This document shows, in pieces, positions 31,646-40,131 of a stretch of DNA of 64,000 nt. The notes below the pieces were generated by a model, which ran no database searches, was not told the DNA's origin, and was given only the letters and a program-made list of their open reading frames with translations. The stretch is from Microbacterium oxydans (GTDB taxonomy: Bacteria; Actinomycetota; Actinomycetes; Actinomycetales; Microbacteriaceae). Every line of letters starts with the position of its first letter. Position 1 is the stretch's first letter. The DNA lies in assembly GCF_900095745.1 (NCBI RefSeq), contig NZ_FMIR01000013.1, positions 124,001 to 188,000 of the forward strand. The letters are read 5' to 3'. A program made the position numbers and the translations under genes.

Positions 31646-32610
31646 GCGGTCGCCTCCTGGAGTACGCGGGGCGCCGAGGCGCGGGCGACGGTGCGTTGGC
31701 GGGGGTCGATGAGCGGCGTCACGAGGTCGACCGCGAAGCTGATGATCACGAAGCCGAGGGCCGACAGCAGCACGACGCCCTGCAGCACCGGGATGTCCTG
31801 GTTCGCGACGGCCTGCTCGGTGAGGCGGCCGATGCCCGTGCGGCCGAACACGGTCTCGGTCACCACGGCCCCGCCGACGAGCTCGCCGAACAGGACACCG
31901 GCGATGGTCAGGGTCGGCACGGCGGCGTTCCGGGCCACCGAGCGGGTGAGCACCCACAGCGGCGGAGCGCCCTTCGCCCGCACCACCGTGACGAACGGCT
32001 GCGCCTGCACCTGGTCGATCGCGCGCACCAGCACCTGGGCCAGCGGGGCCGAGATCGGCACGGCGAGGGTGAGCACCGGCAGGACGAGTCCGGCCACCGG
32101 GTCGGCGCCGACGATAGGCACCCATCCGAGCCCGAACGAGAACACCTGGATGAGCAGGATGCCGAGCCAGAAGACCGGCACCGCCACGAACAGCCCGGGC
32201 ACCTGACGCAGGCCGTCGCGCAGCCAGGCGAACGGCGCGAGCGAGGAGAGCCCGGCGATGAGGATGGCGAGGATCAGCGCCACGACGAGTCCGAGCGACG
32301 CGAGCAGCAGGGTCGCGGGGAGTGCTTCGCCCAGCATCGTCAGCACCGGGGTGCCGAACTGGGTCGAGAACCCGAAGTCCCCGGCGAGGAAGCCGAGTCC
32401 CGCGTGCACGTACTGCTCCCACCACGGCAGGTCTGCGCCGTAGGTGGCGCGGATGCTGTCGAGCTGGTCCGGCGACAGCCCGAGGCTGGGGTCGGAGAAC
32501 TTGATCAGGATCGCGTCGCCCGGCAGCAGCTGCAGCAGGAAGAAGGTGGCCGTGAAGGCCGCGATCAGAACGATCGCGGCCTGCCCGGCTCGTCGGAGGA
32601 CGAAGCTCAT
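31642..32610 (-). CDS. ABC transporter permease, DppB type (monooxygenase cluster)
   Basis: 322 residues, six spans. Starts MSFVLRRAGQAAIVLIAAFT and has GELVGGAVVTETVFGRTGIG near the C terminus, the DppB signature region. It starts 16 bp after the binding-protein gene and overlaps the next permease by 4 nt. Confidence 0.92.
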   Translation of the reverse strand: MSFVLRRAGQAAIVLIAAFTATFFLLQLLPGDAILIKFSDPSLGLSPDQLDSIRATYGADLPWWEQYVHAGLGFLAGDFGFSTQFGTPVLTMLGEALPATLLLASLGLVVALILAILIAGLSSLAPFAWLRDGLRQVPGLFVAVPVFWLGILLIQVFSFGLGWVPIVGADPVAGLVLPVLTLAVPISAPLAQVLVRAIDQVQAQPFVTVVRAKGAPPLWVLTRSVARNAAVPTLTIAGVLFGELVGGAVVTETVFGRTGIGRLTEQAVANQDIPVLQGVVLLSALGFVIISFAVDLVTPLIDPRQRTVARASAPRVLQEATA

Positions 32611-32626
32611 CGTGTCACCGGTACTC

Positions 32627-34261
32627 TCAGTGCTCGGCGAGCCAGACGCCGGAGAACGTCGGACGCCCCACCGACTCGAAGGCGACGCCCTGCACGTAGG
32701 TCGCGGTGCCGTACACCTGCGGCTCCTCGAACAGGGGGATGACATAGGCCTGCTCGGCGATGTAGTCCTGCACGGCCTGCGAGGCGGCGATGCGCTTGTC
32801 AGCGTCGGGCTCGGAGGCCACGGCGAGCAGCAGCTCGTCGAGCTTCGCGTCCTTCGAGATCAGCACGTCACGGTTCTTCGTGAAGTACTGGCTCTTGATG
32901 ACGTCGAGGTCCGCCCGTCCGACCATCGAGTGGTAGAAGCCGGTCTTCAGCGGATCGCGGGTGTCTTCGGCCGCGCTGCCGGCGTCGCCGGGCTTGACCG
33001 AGAGCTCCACACCGACCTTCGCCAGCTGCTGCGCGACGAGCTCGAGCGTCTGCTTCGACAGCGGCTGCGGCTTGGCCTCGTAGACGGTGATCGACAGGCG
33101 CTCGCCGTCCTTCTCGCGGATGCCGTCGGCGCCGGGCTCCCAGCCCGCCTCGTCGAGCAGCTCCTCGGCCTTGTCGGGGTCGTAGGCGTAGTGCGCGGAC
33201 TCGTCCTTGTAGCCGACGGCCTGCGAGGAGAGCACCGACGTCGCCACCGGGTAGTTCTCGGTGAAGAGCGTGTCGACGACCTCCTTCGCGTCCACGGCGG
33301 CGACGAGCGCCTGGCGCACGCGGATGTCGCCCAGCAGCGGGTTCTCGGGGCGCAGAGCGATCGAGTTGTTCACGCCGCGGGTCTGCGGGGCGTAGAGCGT
33401 GAAGCCGGCGCCTTCGACGCGGTCCTCGTCGAACGCCTGCACGTAGCGGACGTAGTCGGCCTGACCCGCGAGCAGCGAGCCGATGCGCACCGAGTCCTCG
33501 GGGGTGATGAGCACGTGCACGGCGTCGAGGTAGGGGCGGCCGGCGTTGTCGACGCTGTCGGGGCCCCACTCGTAGTCGTCACGGGCGGTGAGCGTGTATT
33601 CGGTGCCCAGCTTCTCGTCGGTGACGGTGAACGGTCCGGATCCGATGATCTCGGCCGCGTTGCCCGCGCCGAAGTCCTCGATCGTGCCGTCGAGCGTCTC
33701 CGGCGACAGCAGGCCCGAGTTGATGGTCGAGGTGGCCTGCAGGAACCCGGGCGACGGCGCACTGAAGCGGAACGTCACGGTGTCCTCGTCGACGACCTCG
33801 CTGCTGGCGTAGTTGTTGATCGCCTCCGAGACCGTGAGGCCGCGGTCCGCATCGCCCAGCCCGTACGTGTCGAAGTTCTTCGCGACGGCCGCGGCATCGA
33901 GCACGGTGCCGTCCGAGAACGTCACGTCGGGGTTCAGGTCGAACGTGTACTCGGTGGCATCCGCGTTCACGGTCCAGTCCGAGGCGATCCACGGCTCGAT
34001 CTCGAGCGTCTCCGGGTTCTGCCAGGTCAGGCGGGCGGCGATGTTGTTGACGATGCCGCCGTTCGGGTAGAAGCCGGCCTGCGGCGGGTACAGGTTCGTG
34101 TACGCCTGGTGCTCGAGGTAGGTGAGCGTGCCGCCGGTGACGGGGTCGCCGCCCTCGGAGGGGGCGTTGGCAGGAGCAGGCGAGGAGGCGCAGGCGGCGA
34201 GGCTGCCCGCGAGGACGAGCGGGACCGCGATGGCGGCGGCACGGATGAGACGGCGGTTCAT
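32627..34261 (-). CDS. ABC transporter substrate-binding lipoprotein, family 5 (KPN_01854-like)
   Basis: 544 residues. Lipoprotein signal MNRRLIRAAA... with lipobox LAAC and Cys24 as the lipid site, then a Ser/Pro/Ala linker and a family 5 binding domain (PEDSVRIGSLLAGQADYVRYVQ and similar). AGGAG lies about 10 nt upstream of the ATG at 34259-34261. It determines the specificity of the importer. Family 5 proteins take peptides, opines and many other solutes, so the true ligand remains open. Confidence 0.9.
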   Translation of the reverse strand: MNRRLIRAAAIAVPLVLAGSLAACASSPAPANAPSEGGDPVTGGTLTYLEHQAYTNLYPPQAGFYPNGGIVNNIAARLTWQNPETLEIEPWIASDWTVNADATEYTFDLNPDVTFSDGTVLDAAAVAKNFDTYGLGDADRGLTVSEAINNYASSEVVDEDTVTFRFSAPSPGFLQATSTINSGLLSPETLDGTIEDFGAGNAAEIIGSGPFTVTDEKLGTEYTLTARDDYEWGPDSVDNAGRPYLDAVHVLITPEDSVRIGSLLAGQADYVRYVQAFDEDRVEGAGFTLYAPQTRGVNNSIALRPENPLLGDIRVRQALVAAVDAKEVVDTLFTENYPVATSVLSSQAVGYKDESAHYAYDPDKAEELLDEAGWEPGADGIREKDGERLSITVYEAKPQPLSKQTLELVAQQLAKVGVELSVKPGDAGSAAEDTRDPLKTGFYHSMVGRADLDVIKSQYFTKNRDVLISKDAKLDELLLAVASEPDADKRIAASQAVQDYIAEQAYVIPLFEEPQVYGTATYVQGVAFESVGRPTFSGVWLAEH

Positions 34262-34368
34262 GCGGAGGGTCTCCTGGGCTTCGGGTGTCGGGATGTGTTC
34301 ACGGTAGGAATCGGAGTGGCCGTGCCGCGAGGCGGCGGACACCGGGTGTCGCGCGACGACATGCGTGG

Positions 34369-35766
34369 TCACGCGTCGACATACGAGGAAATGCGCAGAC
34401 GGTCGCGGAGGGTCGCCCCCTCACTCTCCGCCGCGTCTCGCAGCAGCCCGCGGCGGCGCAGCTCGGGGGCGGCCTGCCGCGTGAACGCCTCGAACTGGGC
34501 GGGCTGGAAGGCCGACAGCACGTTGAACCCGTCGGCCGCCCCCTCGTCGCGCCAGGTCTCGAAGTGGTCCGCGATGGTGCCGGCGTCGCCGACCACGAAG
34601 GCCGCCGGCACCGCGTTGGCAGCCACGAGGTGCCGCCAGGTGAGCGGATCGCCGGTCGTCAACCCGGCTCCCGAGATGCGCAGTCCGGCGATGCCGGCGA
34701 GGCGCTCGATGAGTGCGGAGCCGCGCTCCCCCAACCGCTGCGCCTCGGCGGCCGTGACCGGGCGGTCGAACTCCGACGCGCGCAGCGGGTCGTCTGCGGC
34801 GACGTCGAACGCATCGGCGAGCGCGGCCACCGTGCGGTTCGGCGGGAACGCGGTGCGAGCCGTCTGACGTCCCTCGGCGAGCGGCACGAGGGCGAGCAGG
34901 CGCTCGACGATGCGGCGGGCGTCGGCATCCGTGTCGGCGACGACCGGCAGCACCGGGGCGATCACCTTCACCGCATCGGGTGACCGTCCGGCTTCGGCCG
35001 CGATGTCGCGCAGCAGGCGGCGCGTGGCGATCGCGTCGGCGAGCGTCGGCGCGGCGGTCAGGGCGAGGTCGGCCTCGGTCGCGGCGAGCGCACGCGACCG
35101 CGGCGACGTGCCGGCATGCACGATCGGGATCTGCCCCTGCGGCGGCCGCGCGACGTTGAGCGGACCGGTGACCCGCACCTGCGAGCCCTGCAGGTCGGCG
35201 GCACGGAGACCCTGCGGGTCGATGAGCACGCCGCGGTCGGCATCCGCGATCCAGGCGTCTTCGTCCCACGAGTCCCAGAGGCGCCGGAGCGCCTCGACGA
35301 ACTCCTCGGCGCGGTCGTAGCGCGTCTCGTTGTCGGCGTGCGCGTCGCGGCCGTGGTTGCCCGCTGCACGCGGCTCGGCACCCGTGACGAGGTTCACGCC
35401 CGCACGTCCGCCGGTGAGTACGTCGAGCGAGGCCAGCGAGCGCGCCGTCGTGTACGGGTCGGCGTAGGTGGTGTTGACCGTGGCGATGAGGCCGATGCGC
35501 GAGGTGACCCCGGCGAGGAACAGCACCGCGCTCACCGGGTCGATGCGCGCCAGCAGATACGGGTCGCGGAACTCCAGGTCGGGGCCCGTCGCGAGCCAGT
35601 CGCCGAAGAAGAGGTAGTCGAGTCCGGCCTCCTCCCCCTCGCATGCGATGTGCCGGAGGATGGCGGCGTCCGCGGCGGGATCGCGGTGCGCGCCAGGCTG
35701 ACGCCAGCCCGAGGGGTAGGCCCCCAGGGTGCGCACCATGGCGCCGATGATGAGGGGTTCGGTCAT
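34369..35766 (-). CDS. FMN-dependent monooxygenase, NtaA/SnaA/DszA type
   Basis: 465 residues, LLM flavoprotein of the nitrilotriacetate/dibenzothiophene-sulfone monooxygenase group: RIGLIATVNTTYADPYTTARSLASLDVLTGGRAGVNLVT and an NHGRDAHADNETRYDRAEEFVEAL block are typical. It lies 107 bp upstream of the binding-protein gene in the same direction and probably opens the whole cluster, which gives the system two distinct flavin monooxygenases. A TACCGT box sits 7 nt before the ATG. A GTG three codons earlier is a possible alternative start. Confidence 0.88.
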   Translation of the reverse strand: MTEPLIIGAMVRTLGAYPSGWRQPGAHRDPAADAAILRHIACEGEEAGLDYLFFGDWLATGPDLEFRDPYLLARIDPVSAVLFLAGVTSRIGLIATVNTTYADPYTTARSLASLDVLTGGRAGVNLVTGAEPRAAGNHGRDAHADNETRYDRAEEFVEALRRLWDSWDEDAWIADADRGVLIDPQGLRAADLQGSQVRVTGPLNVARPPQGQIPIVHAGTSPRSRALAATEADLALTAAPTLADAIATRRLLRDIAAEAGRSPDAVKVIAPVLPVVADTDADARRIVERLLALVPLAEGRQTARTAFPPNRTVAALADAFDVAADDPLRASEFDRPVTAAEAQRLGERGSALIERLAGIAGLRISGAGLTTGDPLTWRHLVAANAVPAAFVVGDAGTIADHFETWRDEGAADGFNVLSAFQPAQFEAFTRQAAPELRRRGLLRDAAESEGATLRDRLRISSYVDA

Positions 35767-35773
35767 GCTCGTC

Positions 35774-35779
35774 ACGGTA
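35774..35779 (-). promoter_or_regulatory. -10 box of NtaA-type monooxygenase promoter
   Basis: TACCGT on the minus strand, 7 nt before the ATG at 35766; likely a leaderless transcript. Confidence 0.5.
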
Positions 35780-35860
35780 GGAGCGGGCGCGCACCCGCGA
35801 CCAGGCGGCCGTCGCCGGACGTCTCGGGGTGTAACAGTCCGACATGCGCACCCCACCCCG

Positions 35861-35866
35861 TACGCT
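35861..35866 (+). promoter_or_regulatory. -10 box of Gfo/Idh/MocA oxidoreductase promoter
   Basis: TACGCT, 6 nt before the ATG at 35873; divergent from the monooxygenase promoter about 80 bp away. Confidence 0.5.
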
Positions 35867-35872
35867 GAGACC

Positions 35873-36859
35873 ATGACTGGTCTTCGTTGGGGAATCCTCG
35901 CTACCGGCGGCATCGCCGGCGCGTTCGCATCCGATCTGCGCACGGCGGGGCTCGACCTCGTGGCGGTGGGTTCACGTTCCCAGGAGTCGGCCGATGCGTT
36001 CGCCGCCCGCTTCGACATCGCGCACGCGCACCCCTCGTACGAGGCGCTGGTGTCCGACCCCGACGTCGACATCATCTACGTCTCCACGCCGCATCCGATG
36101 CATCACGAGAACGCCCGGCTCGCGCTCGAGCACGGCAAGCACGTGCTCGCCGAGAAGGCGTTCACGTTGAACCGCGCCGAGGCCGAAGACCTGCAGGCGC
36201 TCGCCGCCGAGAAGGGCCTCCTGGTGATGGAGGCGATGTGGACGCGGTATCTGCCGCACATGATCCGCATCCGCGAGCTCATCGCCGATGGCGCCCTCGG
36301 CGAGATCCGTGCGGTCAGCGCCGATCACACCCAGCTGCTGCCCACCGACCCGACGCACCGGCTCAACGCCCTGGAGCTGGGCGGCGGCGCGCTGCTCGAC
36401 CTGGGCATCTACCCGATCTCCTTCGTCTGGGACATGCTGGGAGCTCCGACCGATATCCGCGCCGTCGGCCGTCTGATCGAGACCGGCGCCGACTCCGAGG
36501 TCGCCACCGTCATGACGCACGAGGGCGGTGCGATCTCGACCACGCTCTCCTCCTCGCGGGCATCCGGGCCGAACGCGGCCAGCATCATCGGCACCAAGGC
36601 GCGGATCGACATCGACCGGGTCTGGTACACCCCCACCACGTTCCGGGTCACCCTCCCGGACGGCACGGTGCAGGAGGAGTACGTCTCCGAGGTCGACGGC
36701 CGCGGCATGCAGTTCCAGGCCCTCGCCGCCGAGCGCCTGGTGCGCGACGGCATCCTCGAGGGCGACATCCTTCCGATCGCCGAGAGCGTCGCCATCATGG
36801 GCACGCTCGATGAGATCAGGGCGCAGATCGGCGTCCGCTACCCCCGTGAGGAGGCCTGA
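35873..36859 (+). CDS. Gfo/Idh/MocA-family oxidoreductase
   Basis: 328 residues. NAD(P)-binding Rossmann start LRWGILATGGIAGAFASDL, catalytic EK in HVLAEKAFTLN, and LLDLGIYPISFVWDML, the form seen in the dihydrodiol-dehydrogenase-like subgroup. It probably oxidises or reduces a sugar-like alcohol. It is followed after 2 bp by the NYN-LOTUS gene and is therefore co-transcribed with it. Leaderless ATG at 35873. Confidence 0.88.
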   Translation: MTGLRWGILATGGIAGAFASDLRTAGLDLVAVGSRSQESADAFAARFDIAHAHPSYEALVSDPDVDIIYVSTPHPMHHENARLALEHGKHVLAEKAFTLNRAEAEDLQALAAEKGLLVMEAMWTRYLPHMIRIRELIADGALGEIRAVSADHTQLLPTDPTHRLNALELGGGALLDLGIYPISFVWDMLGAPTDIRAVGRLIETGADSEVATVMTHEGGAISTTLSSSRASGPNAASIIGTKARIDIDRVWYTPTTFRVTLPDGTVQEEYVSEVDGRGMQFQALAAERLVRDGILEGDILPIAESVAIMGTLDEIRAQIGVRYPREEA

Positions 36860-36861
36860 TC

Positions 36862-37845
36862 ATGGCCGAGACCACCGATGCCCGCGTCGCCGTCTACCTC
36901 GACTTCGACAACATCGTCATCTCCTGGTACGACCGGGTGCACGGGCGCAACGCCTACGGCAAGGACCGGCAGCGGATCACCGAGAACCCGAACGACCCCG
37001 ACGTCGTCGAGCGCCTCAGCCGCGCCATGATCGAGGTCGGCGCCATCATCGACTACGCCGCGTCCTTCGGCACGCTCGTGCTGACGCGCGCCTACGCCGA
37101 CTGGTCCTCCCCCGTGAACGCCGTGTACCGCTCGCAGCTCGTGGCCCGCGCCGTCGACCTCGTGCAGCTGTTCCCCGCCGCGGCCTACGCCAAGAACGGC
37201 GCCGACATCCGCCTCGCCGTGGATGCGGTCGAAGACATGTTCCGCCTACCCGACCTCACGCACGTCGTGATCGTGGCCGGCGACAGCGACTACGTGCCGC
37301 TTGCCCAGCGCTGCAAGCGTCTCGGACGTTACGTGATCGGCGTCGGCGTGTCCGGCTCGACGGCCAAGTCGCTCGCCGCAGCCTGCGACGAGTTCGAGTC
37401 GTACGACTCGCTGCCCGGTGTCGTGCGTCCGGCCAAGGCCGCTCCCGTCGTCGCAGCGGCGAAGGCCGAGGCCGTCGCGGAGCCCGCGCCGGAGACGGTG
37501 CCGGATGCGGCCGACGCGGCGGATGCGCCGAAGGCCAAGGCCCCGCGCCGCGCGAGGTCGAAGGCGGCCGCGGCCAAGGTCGAGGAGCCCAAGCTCGACG
37601 AACAGGGCGAAGCGACACAGCTGCTCGAGCGCGCCCTGCGTCTCGGCCACGACAAGGCCGATGCCGACGAGTGGCTGCACAGCTCCGCCGTGAAGACGCA
37701 CATGCGTCGCATGGACCCCTCGTTCAGCGAGAAGGCCCTCGGCTACCGCTCATTCTCCGACTTCCTCAAGTCCCGCGACGACATCGCGGAACTCGAAGAG
37801 ACCGGGCACGAGCGCCTCGTGCGGTTGCGCGAGCTCACGGGCTGA
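36862..37845 (+). CDS. NYN-domain ribonuclease-like protein with C-terminal OST-HTH/LOTUS domain
   Basis: 327 residues. A PIN-like NYN domain (1-185) with conserved acidic residues Asp14, Asp16 (YLDFDNIV) and Asp141, Asp143 (VAGDSDYVPLA), the expected metal site of a ribonuclease. Then an Ala/Lys/Pro linker (about 188-248) and a LOTUS/OST-HTH domain (about 252-324, SFSDFLKSRDDIAEL), known to bind RNA or proteins. Predicted role: RNA cleavage or handling. It is coupled to an oxidoreductase gene with a 2-bp gap. Targets are unknown. Confidence 0.9.
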   Translation: MAETTDARVAVYLDFDNIVISWYDRVHGRNAYGKDRQRITENPNDPDVVERLSRAMIEVGAIIDYAASFGTLVLTRAYADWSSPVNAVYRSQLVARAVDLVQLFPAAAYAKNGADIRLAVDAVEDMFRLPDLTHVVIVAGDSDYVPLAQRCKRLGRYVIGVGVSGSTAKSLAAACDEFESYDSLPGVVRPAKAAPVVAAAKAEAVAEPAPETVPDAADAADAPKAKAPRRARSKAAAAKVEEPKLDEQGEATQLLERALRLGHDKADADEWLHSSAVKTHMRRMDPSFSEKALGYRSFSDFLKSRDDIAELEETGHERLVRLRELTG

Positions 37846-37854
37846 TCGGGAGAC

Positions 37855-38148
37855 TCACTCCACGAAGTCGTACTCCTGGAACTCGGCGACCTCGGGCACC
37901 CACCGCTCCGCGACGAACGCCCTGTGCGCGGGATGGCCGTCGTAGGCGTCGTAAACGCTCTGATCGGCGAACACCATCGAGAACTGATGCGTGAGGTCGC
38001 TCTTCGCGCTGACCTGACGGCGGATCGTGAAGTCCCCGACGCCGGGGATCGACGTGAGCACGGCATGGCCGGTCGCCAGGAACTCCTGCTCCTCGGCGGA
38101 ACCGGCCGGATGGATCAGGCGGAAGACGACGGTGTGCTGGATCGGCAT
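37855..38148 (-). CDS. Dabb-domain protein (stress-responsive alpha/beta barrel)
   Basis: 97 residues, a dimeric ferredoxin-like barrel: IQHTVVFRLIHPAGSAEEQEF, QVSAKSDLTHQFSMVFADQ, YDAYDGHPAHRAFV. Dabb proteins include small cyclases and isomerases and often sit in catabolic operons. It is the last gene of the carbohydrate-oxidation operon, 19 bp after an isomerase gene, and meets the NYN-LOTUS gene tail to tail with a 9-bp gap. Its role there is not known. Confidence 0.88.
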   Translation of the reverse strand: MPIQHTVVFRLIHPAGSAEEQEFLATGHAVLTSIPGVGDFTIRRQVSAKSDLTHQFSMVFADQSVYDAYDGHPAHRAFVAERWVPEVAEFQEYDFVE

Positions 38149-38167
38149 GGGGTTCCTGTCGGGGTGG

Positions 38168-39175
38168 TCACTGGTTGCTGAACGCGGCGTCGAACGATGC
38201 TTCGGGTTTCGGCCACAGCAGCGAACGCACGTAGGCCAGCGCCTCGGGGGCGCCATGCAGGCGGTCCATCCCGGCATCCTCCCACTCGATCGAAATGGGG
38301 CCGGAGTAGCCGATCGCATCCAGAGCGCGGAACGAATCCTCCCACGGCACATCCCCGTGCCCCGTCGAGACGAAGTCCCAGCCGCGCCGCGGATCACCCC
38401 ACGGCAGGTGCGAGCCGAGCACCCCGGCCCGGCCGTTGTGCGGCCGCATCCGGGTGTCCTTGCAGTCCACGTGGTAGATCCGGTCCGCGAAGTCCACGAT
38501 GAACCCGACCGGGTCGATGTTCTGCCACATCATGTGCGACGGGTCCCAGTTGAACCCGAACGCCTCGCGGTGGTCGATCGCCTCCAGCGCACGCACCGAC
38601 GACCAGTAGTCGTAGGCGATCTCTCCCGGGTGCACCTCGTGCGCGAACCGCACGCCCTCCGCATCGAACACGTCGAGGATCGGATTCCACCGGGCCGCGA
38701 AGTCCTCGAACCCGCCCTCGATGACGGATGCCGGCACCGGCGGGAACATCGCCAGATAGGGCCAGATCGAGGAGCCGGTGAACCCGACCACGGTGTCGAT
38801 GTCGAGCTTGCGCGCGACGCGGGCCGCCCGCTTCATGTCTTCGGCAGCCCGCTGCCGCACGCCCTCCGCCTCACCGTCACCCCACACGTACTCGCGCAGG
38901 ATCGCCTGGTGTCGAAAGTCGATCGGCGCATCACACACGGCTTGACCGGCGAGATGGTTCGAGATCGCGAAGATCTTCAGGCCGTGCCGGTCGAGGATCT
39001 CCCGGCGCGACGCCACATAGGCGTCGTCCTCATCGGCACGCCGCAGGTCGAGATGATCACCGGACGCGGCGACCTCGAGCCCGTCATACCCCCACTCCGC
39101 GGCAAGGCGGGCGACCTCCTCGAACGGCAAGTCCGCCCATTGCCCGGTGAAGAGGGTGACCGGATGCGTGCTCAT
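38168..39175 (-). CDS. sugar phosphate isomerase/epimerase-like TIM barrel (IolE/AP-endonuclease-2 family)
   Basis: 335 residues, xylose-isomerase-like barrel with metal-binding acidic and His residues (for example FAHEVHPGEIAY, NWDPSHMMWQNID, IYHVDCKDT). Such enzymes isomerise, epimerise or dehydrate keto-sugars formed by Gfo/Idh dehydrogenases. AAGGAG lies 7 nt before the ATG at 39175, which overlaps the stop of a second isomerase by 4 nt. Seventh gene of the operon. Confidence 0.88.
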   Translation of the reverse strand: MSTHPVTLFTGQWADLPFEEVARLAAEWGYDGLEVAASGDHLDLRRADEDDAYVASRREILDRHGLKIFAISNHLAGQAVCDAPIDFRHQAILREYVWGDGEAEGVRQRAAEDMKRAARVARKLDIDTVVGFTGSSIWPYLAMFPPVPASVIEGGFEDFAARWNPILDVFDAEGVRFAHEVHPGEIAYDYWSSVRALEAIDHREAFGFNWDPSHMMWQNIDPVGFIVDFADRIYHVDCKDTRMRPHNGRAGVLGSHLPWGDPRRGWDFVSTGHGDVPWEDSFRALDAIGYSGPISIEWEDAGMDRLHGAPEALAYVRSLLWPKPEASFDAAFSNQ

Positions 39176-40053
39176 GGATACTCCTTCGTATCGAGGGCTC
39201 GGTTCGTATCGAAAGCGCGCAGGGCAGCGATGCTGCGCGCGGCGAGTTCGTCCTGGCTCGGGGCGAGCGGTCGCCACACCGAGGCCGCGACCGCGATCGT
39301 GGCGTTCTCCCCCGTGAAGCTCTCCAACCCGAGCGGGCCGCGATAGCCGGCATCATCGAGGGCCGCGAGGATCCCTGGCCAGTCGGTGTGGTCGTCGCCG
39401 ACGGCACCGCGGTCGCTACCGCATACCTGCACGTGGGCGATGGCGGCACCGGCGGCCCGGATCGCCTCGTCGGGCTTCTTCTCTTCGATGTTGAGGTGAT
39501 ACGTGTCGAGCGCGAGTCCGAGACCGGCACCGAGCAGCGGGCCGAGAGCGTCGAGGCTCTGCTCGACCGTGTTGAGCAGGCTCGTCTCGTAGCGGTTCAG
39601 CGGCTCGATCGCGAGGGTGATGCCCGCCTCGGCGGCCTCGGCCACGAGGGGCGCGAGGTTCTCCCGCAGCTCCCCCACGACCGCCGCCCGCTCGTCGGCA
39701 TCCATCCGCCAGGTCACGCCGGTCGGCGCGTAGAAGGGGCCGGCCACGACTCCGGCCCCGAGCGTCTGCGCCGCCGCGATGCAGGCCCGCAGGTACGTCT
39801 GGGTCGCGGCGACATCGCCGGCACAGGCGACCAGCGAGCGTCCGGGCCCCATGGCTCCGACGACGATCGCGCCGAGCCCGAGCGCGTCGAGCAGGTCGCG
39901 GGTGCGCACGGGATCCCAGTCGCCGACGCTCTCGAGCGGCAGCTCCAGCGCGTCGTACCCGAGGCTCTGGGCCTTGCGGGCGAGCGGCTCGAGCGTCGCG
40001 TCGGTCAGCGGAGACGTCCACACCCAAGTGTTGACGGCGATCGTGCGGGGCAT
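39172..40053 (-). CDS. second sugar phosphate isomerase/epimerase-like TIM barrel
   Basis: 293 residues, same superfamily as the downstream gene but clearly different in sequence (FYAPTGVTWRMDADERA, TLAIEPLNRYETSLLNT, LALDTYHLNIEE). It looks like the D-tagatose/psicose 3-epimerase branch, with metal ligands in EPLNR and LDTYHLN. AAGGA lies 6 nt before the ATG at 40053. It is separated from the binding-protein gene by a 78-bp gap holding a hairpin. Confidence 0.88.
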   Translation of the reverse strand: MPRTIAVNTWVWTSPLTDATLEPLARKAQSLGYDALELPLESVGDWDPVRTRDLLDALGLGAIVVGAMGPGRSLVACAGDVAATQTYLRACIAAAQTLGAGVVAGPFYAPTGVTWRMDADERAAVVGELRENLAPLVAEAAEAGITLAIEPLNRYETSLLNTVEQSLDALGPLLGAGLGLALDTYHLNIEEKKPDEAIRAAGAAIAHVQVCGSDRGAVGDDHTDWPGILAALDDAGYRGPLGLESFTGENATIAVAASVWRPLAPSQDELAARSIAALRAFDTNRALDTKEYP

Positions 40054-40075
40054 CGTTGTCCTTGTGATCGTGAAG

Positions 40076-40123
40076 CGCTCCCACCCTCCCACCCCGCGGG
40101 TGCGGAGCGGAAGGGCGGGAGCG
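40076..40123 (-). terminator. intra-operon hairpin after the sugar-binding protein gene
   Basis: Outer arms CGCTCCC (40076-40082) and GGGAGCG (40117-40123) enclose a second stem CACCC-CGC-GGGTG (40090-40102). Located just past the binding-protein stop. Probably an attenuator or a 3'-end stabiliser that raises the binding protein over the later enzymes. Confidence 0.45.
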
Positions 40124-40131
40124 GATTTCGG

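Noticed and set aside
34262..34368. A riboswitch in front of the binding-protein gene
   Set aside because: The 107-bp gap holds GC-rich short repeats (GACACCCGGTGTC-like) but no structure matching a known riboswitch class that I can recognise.
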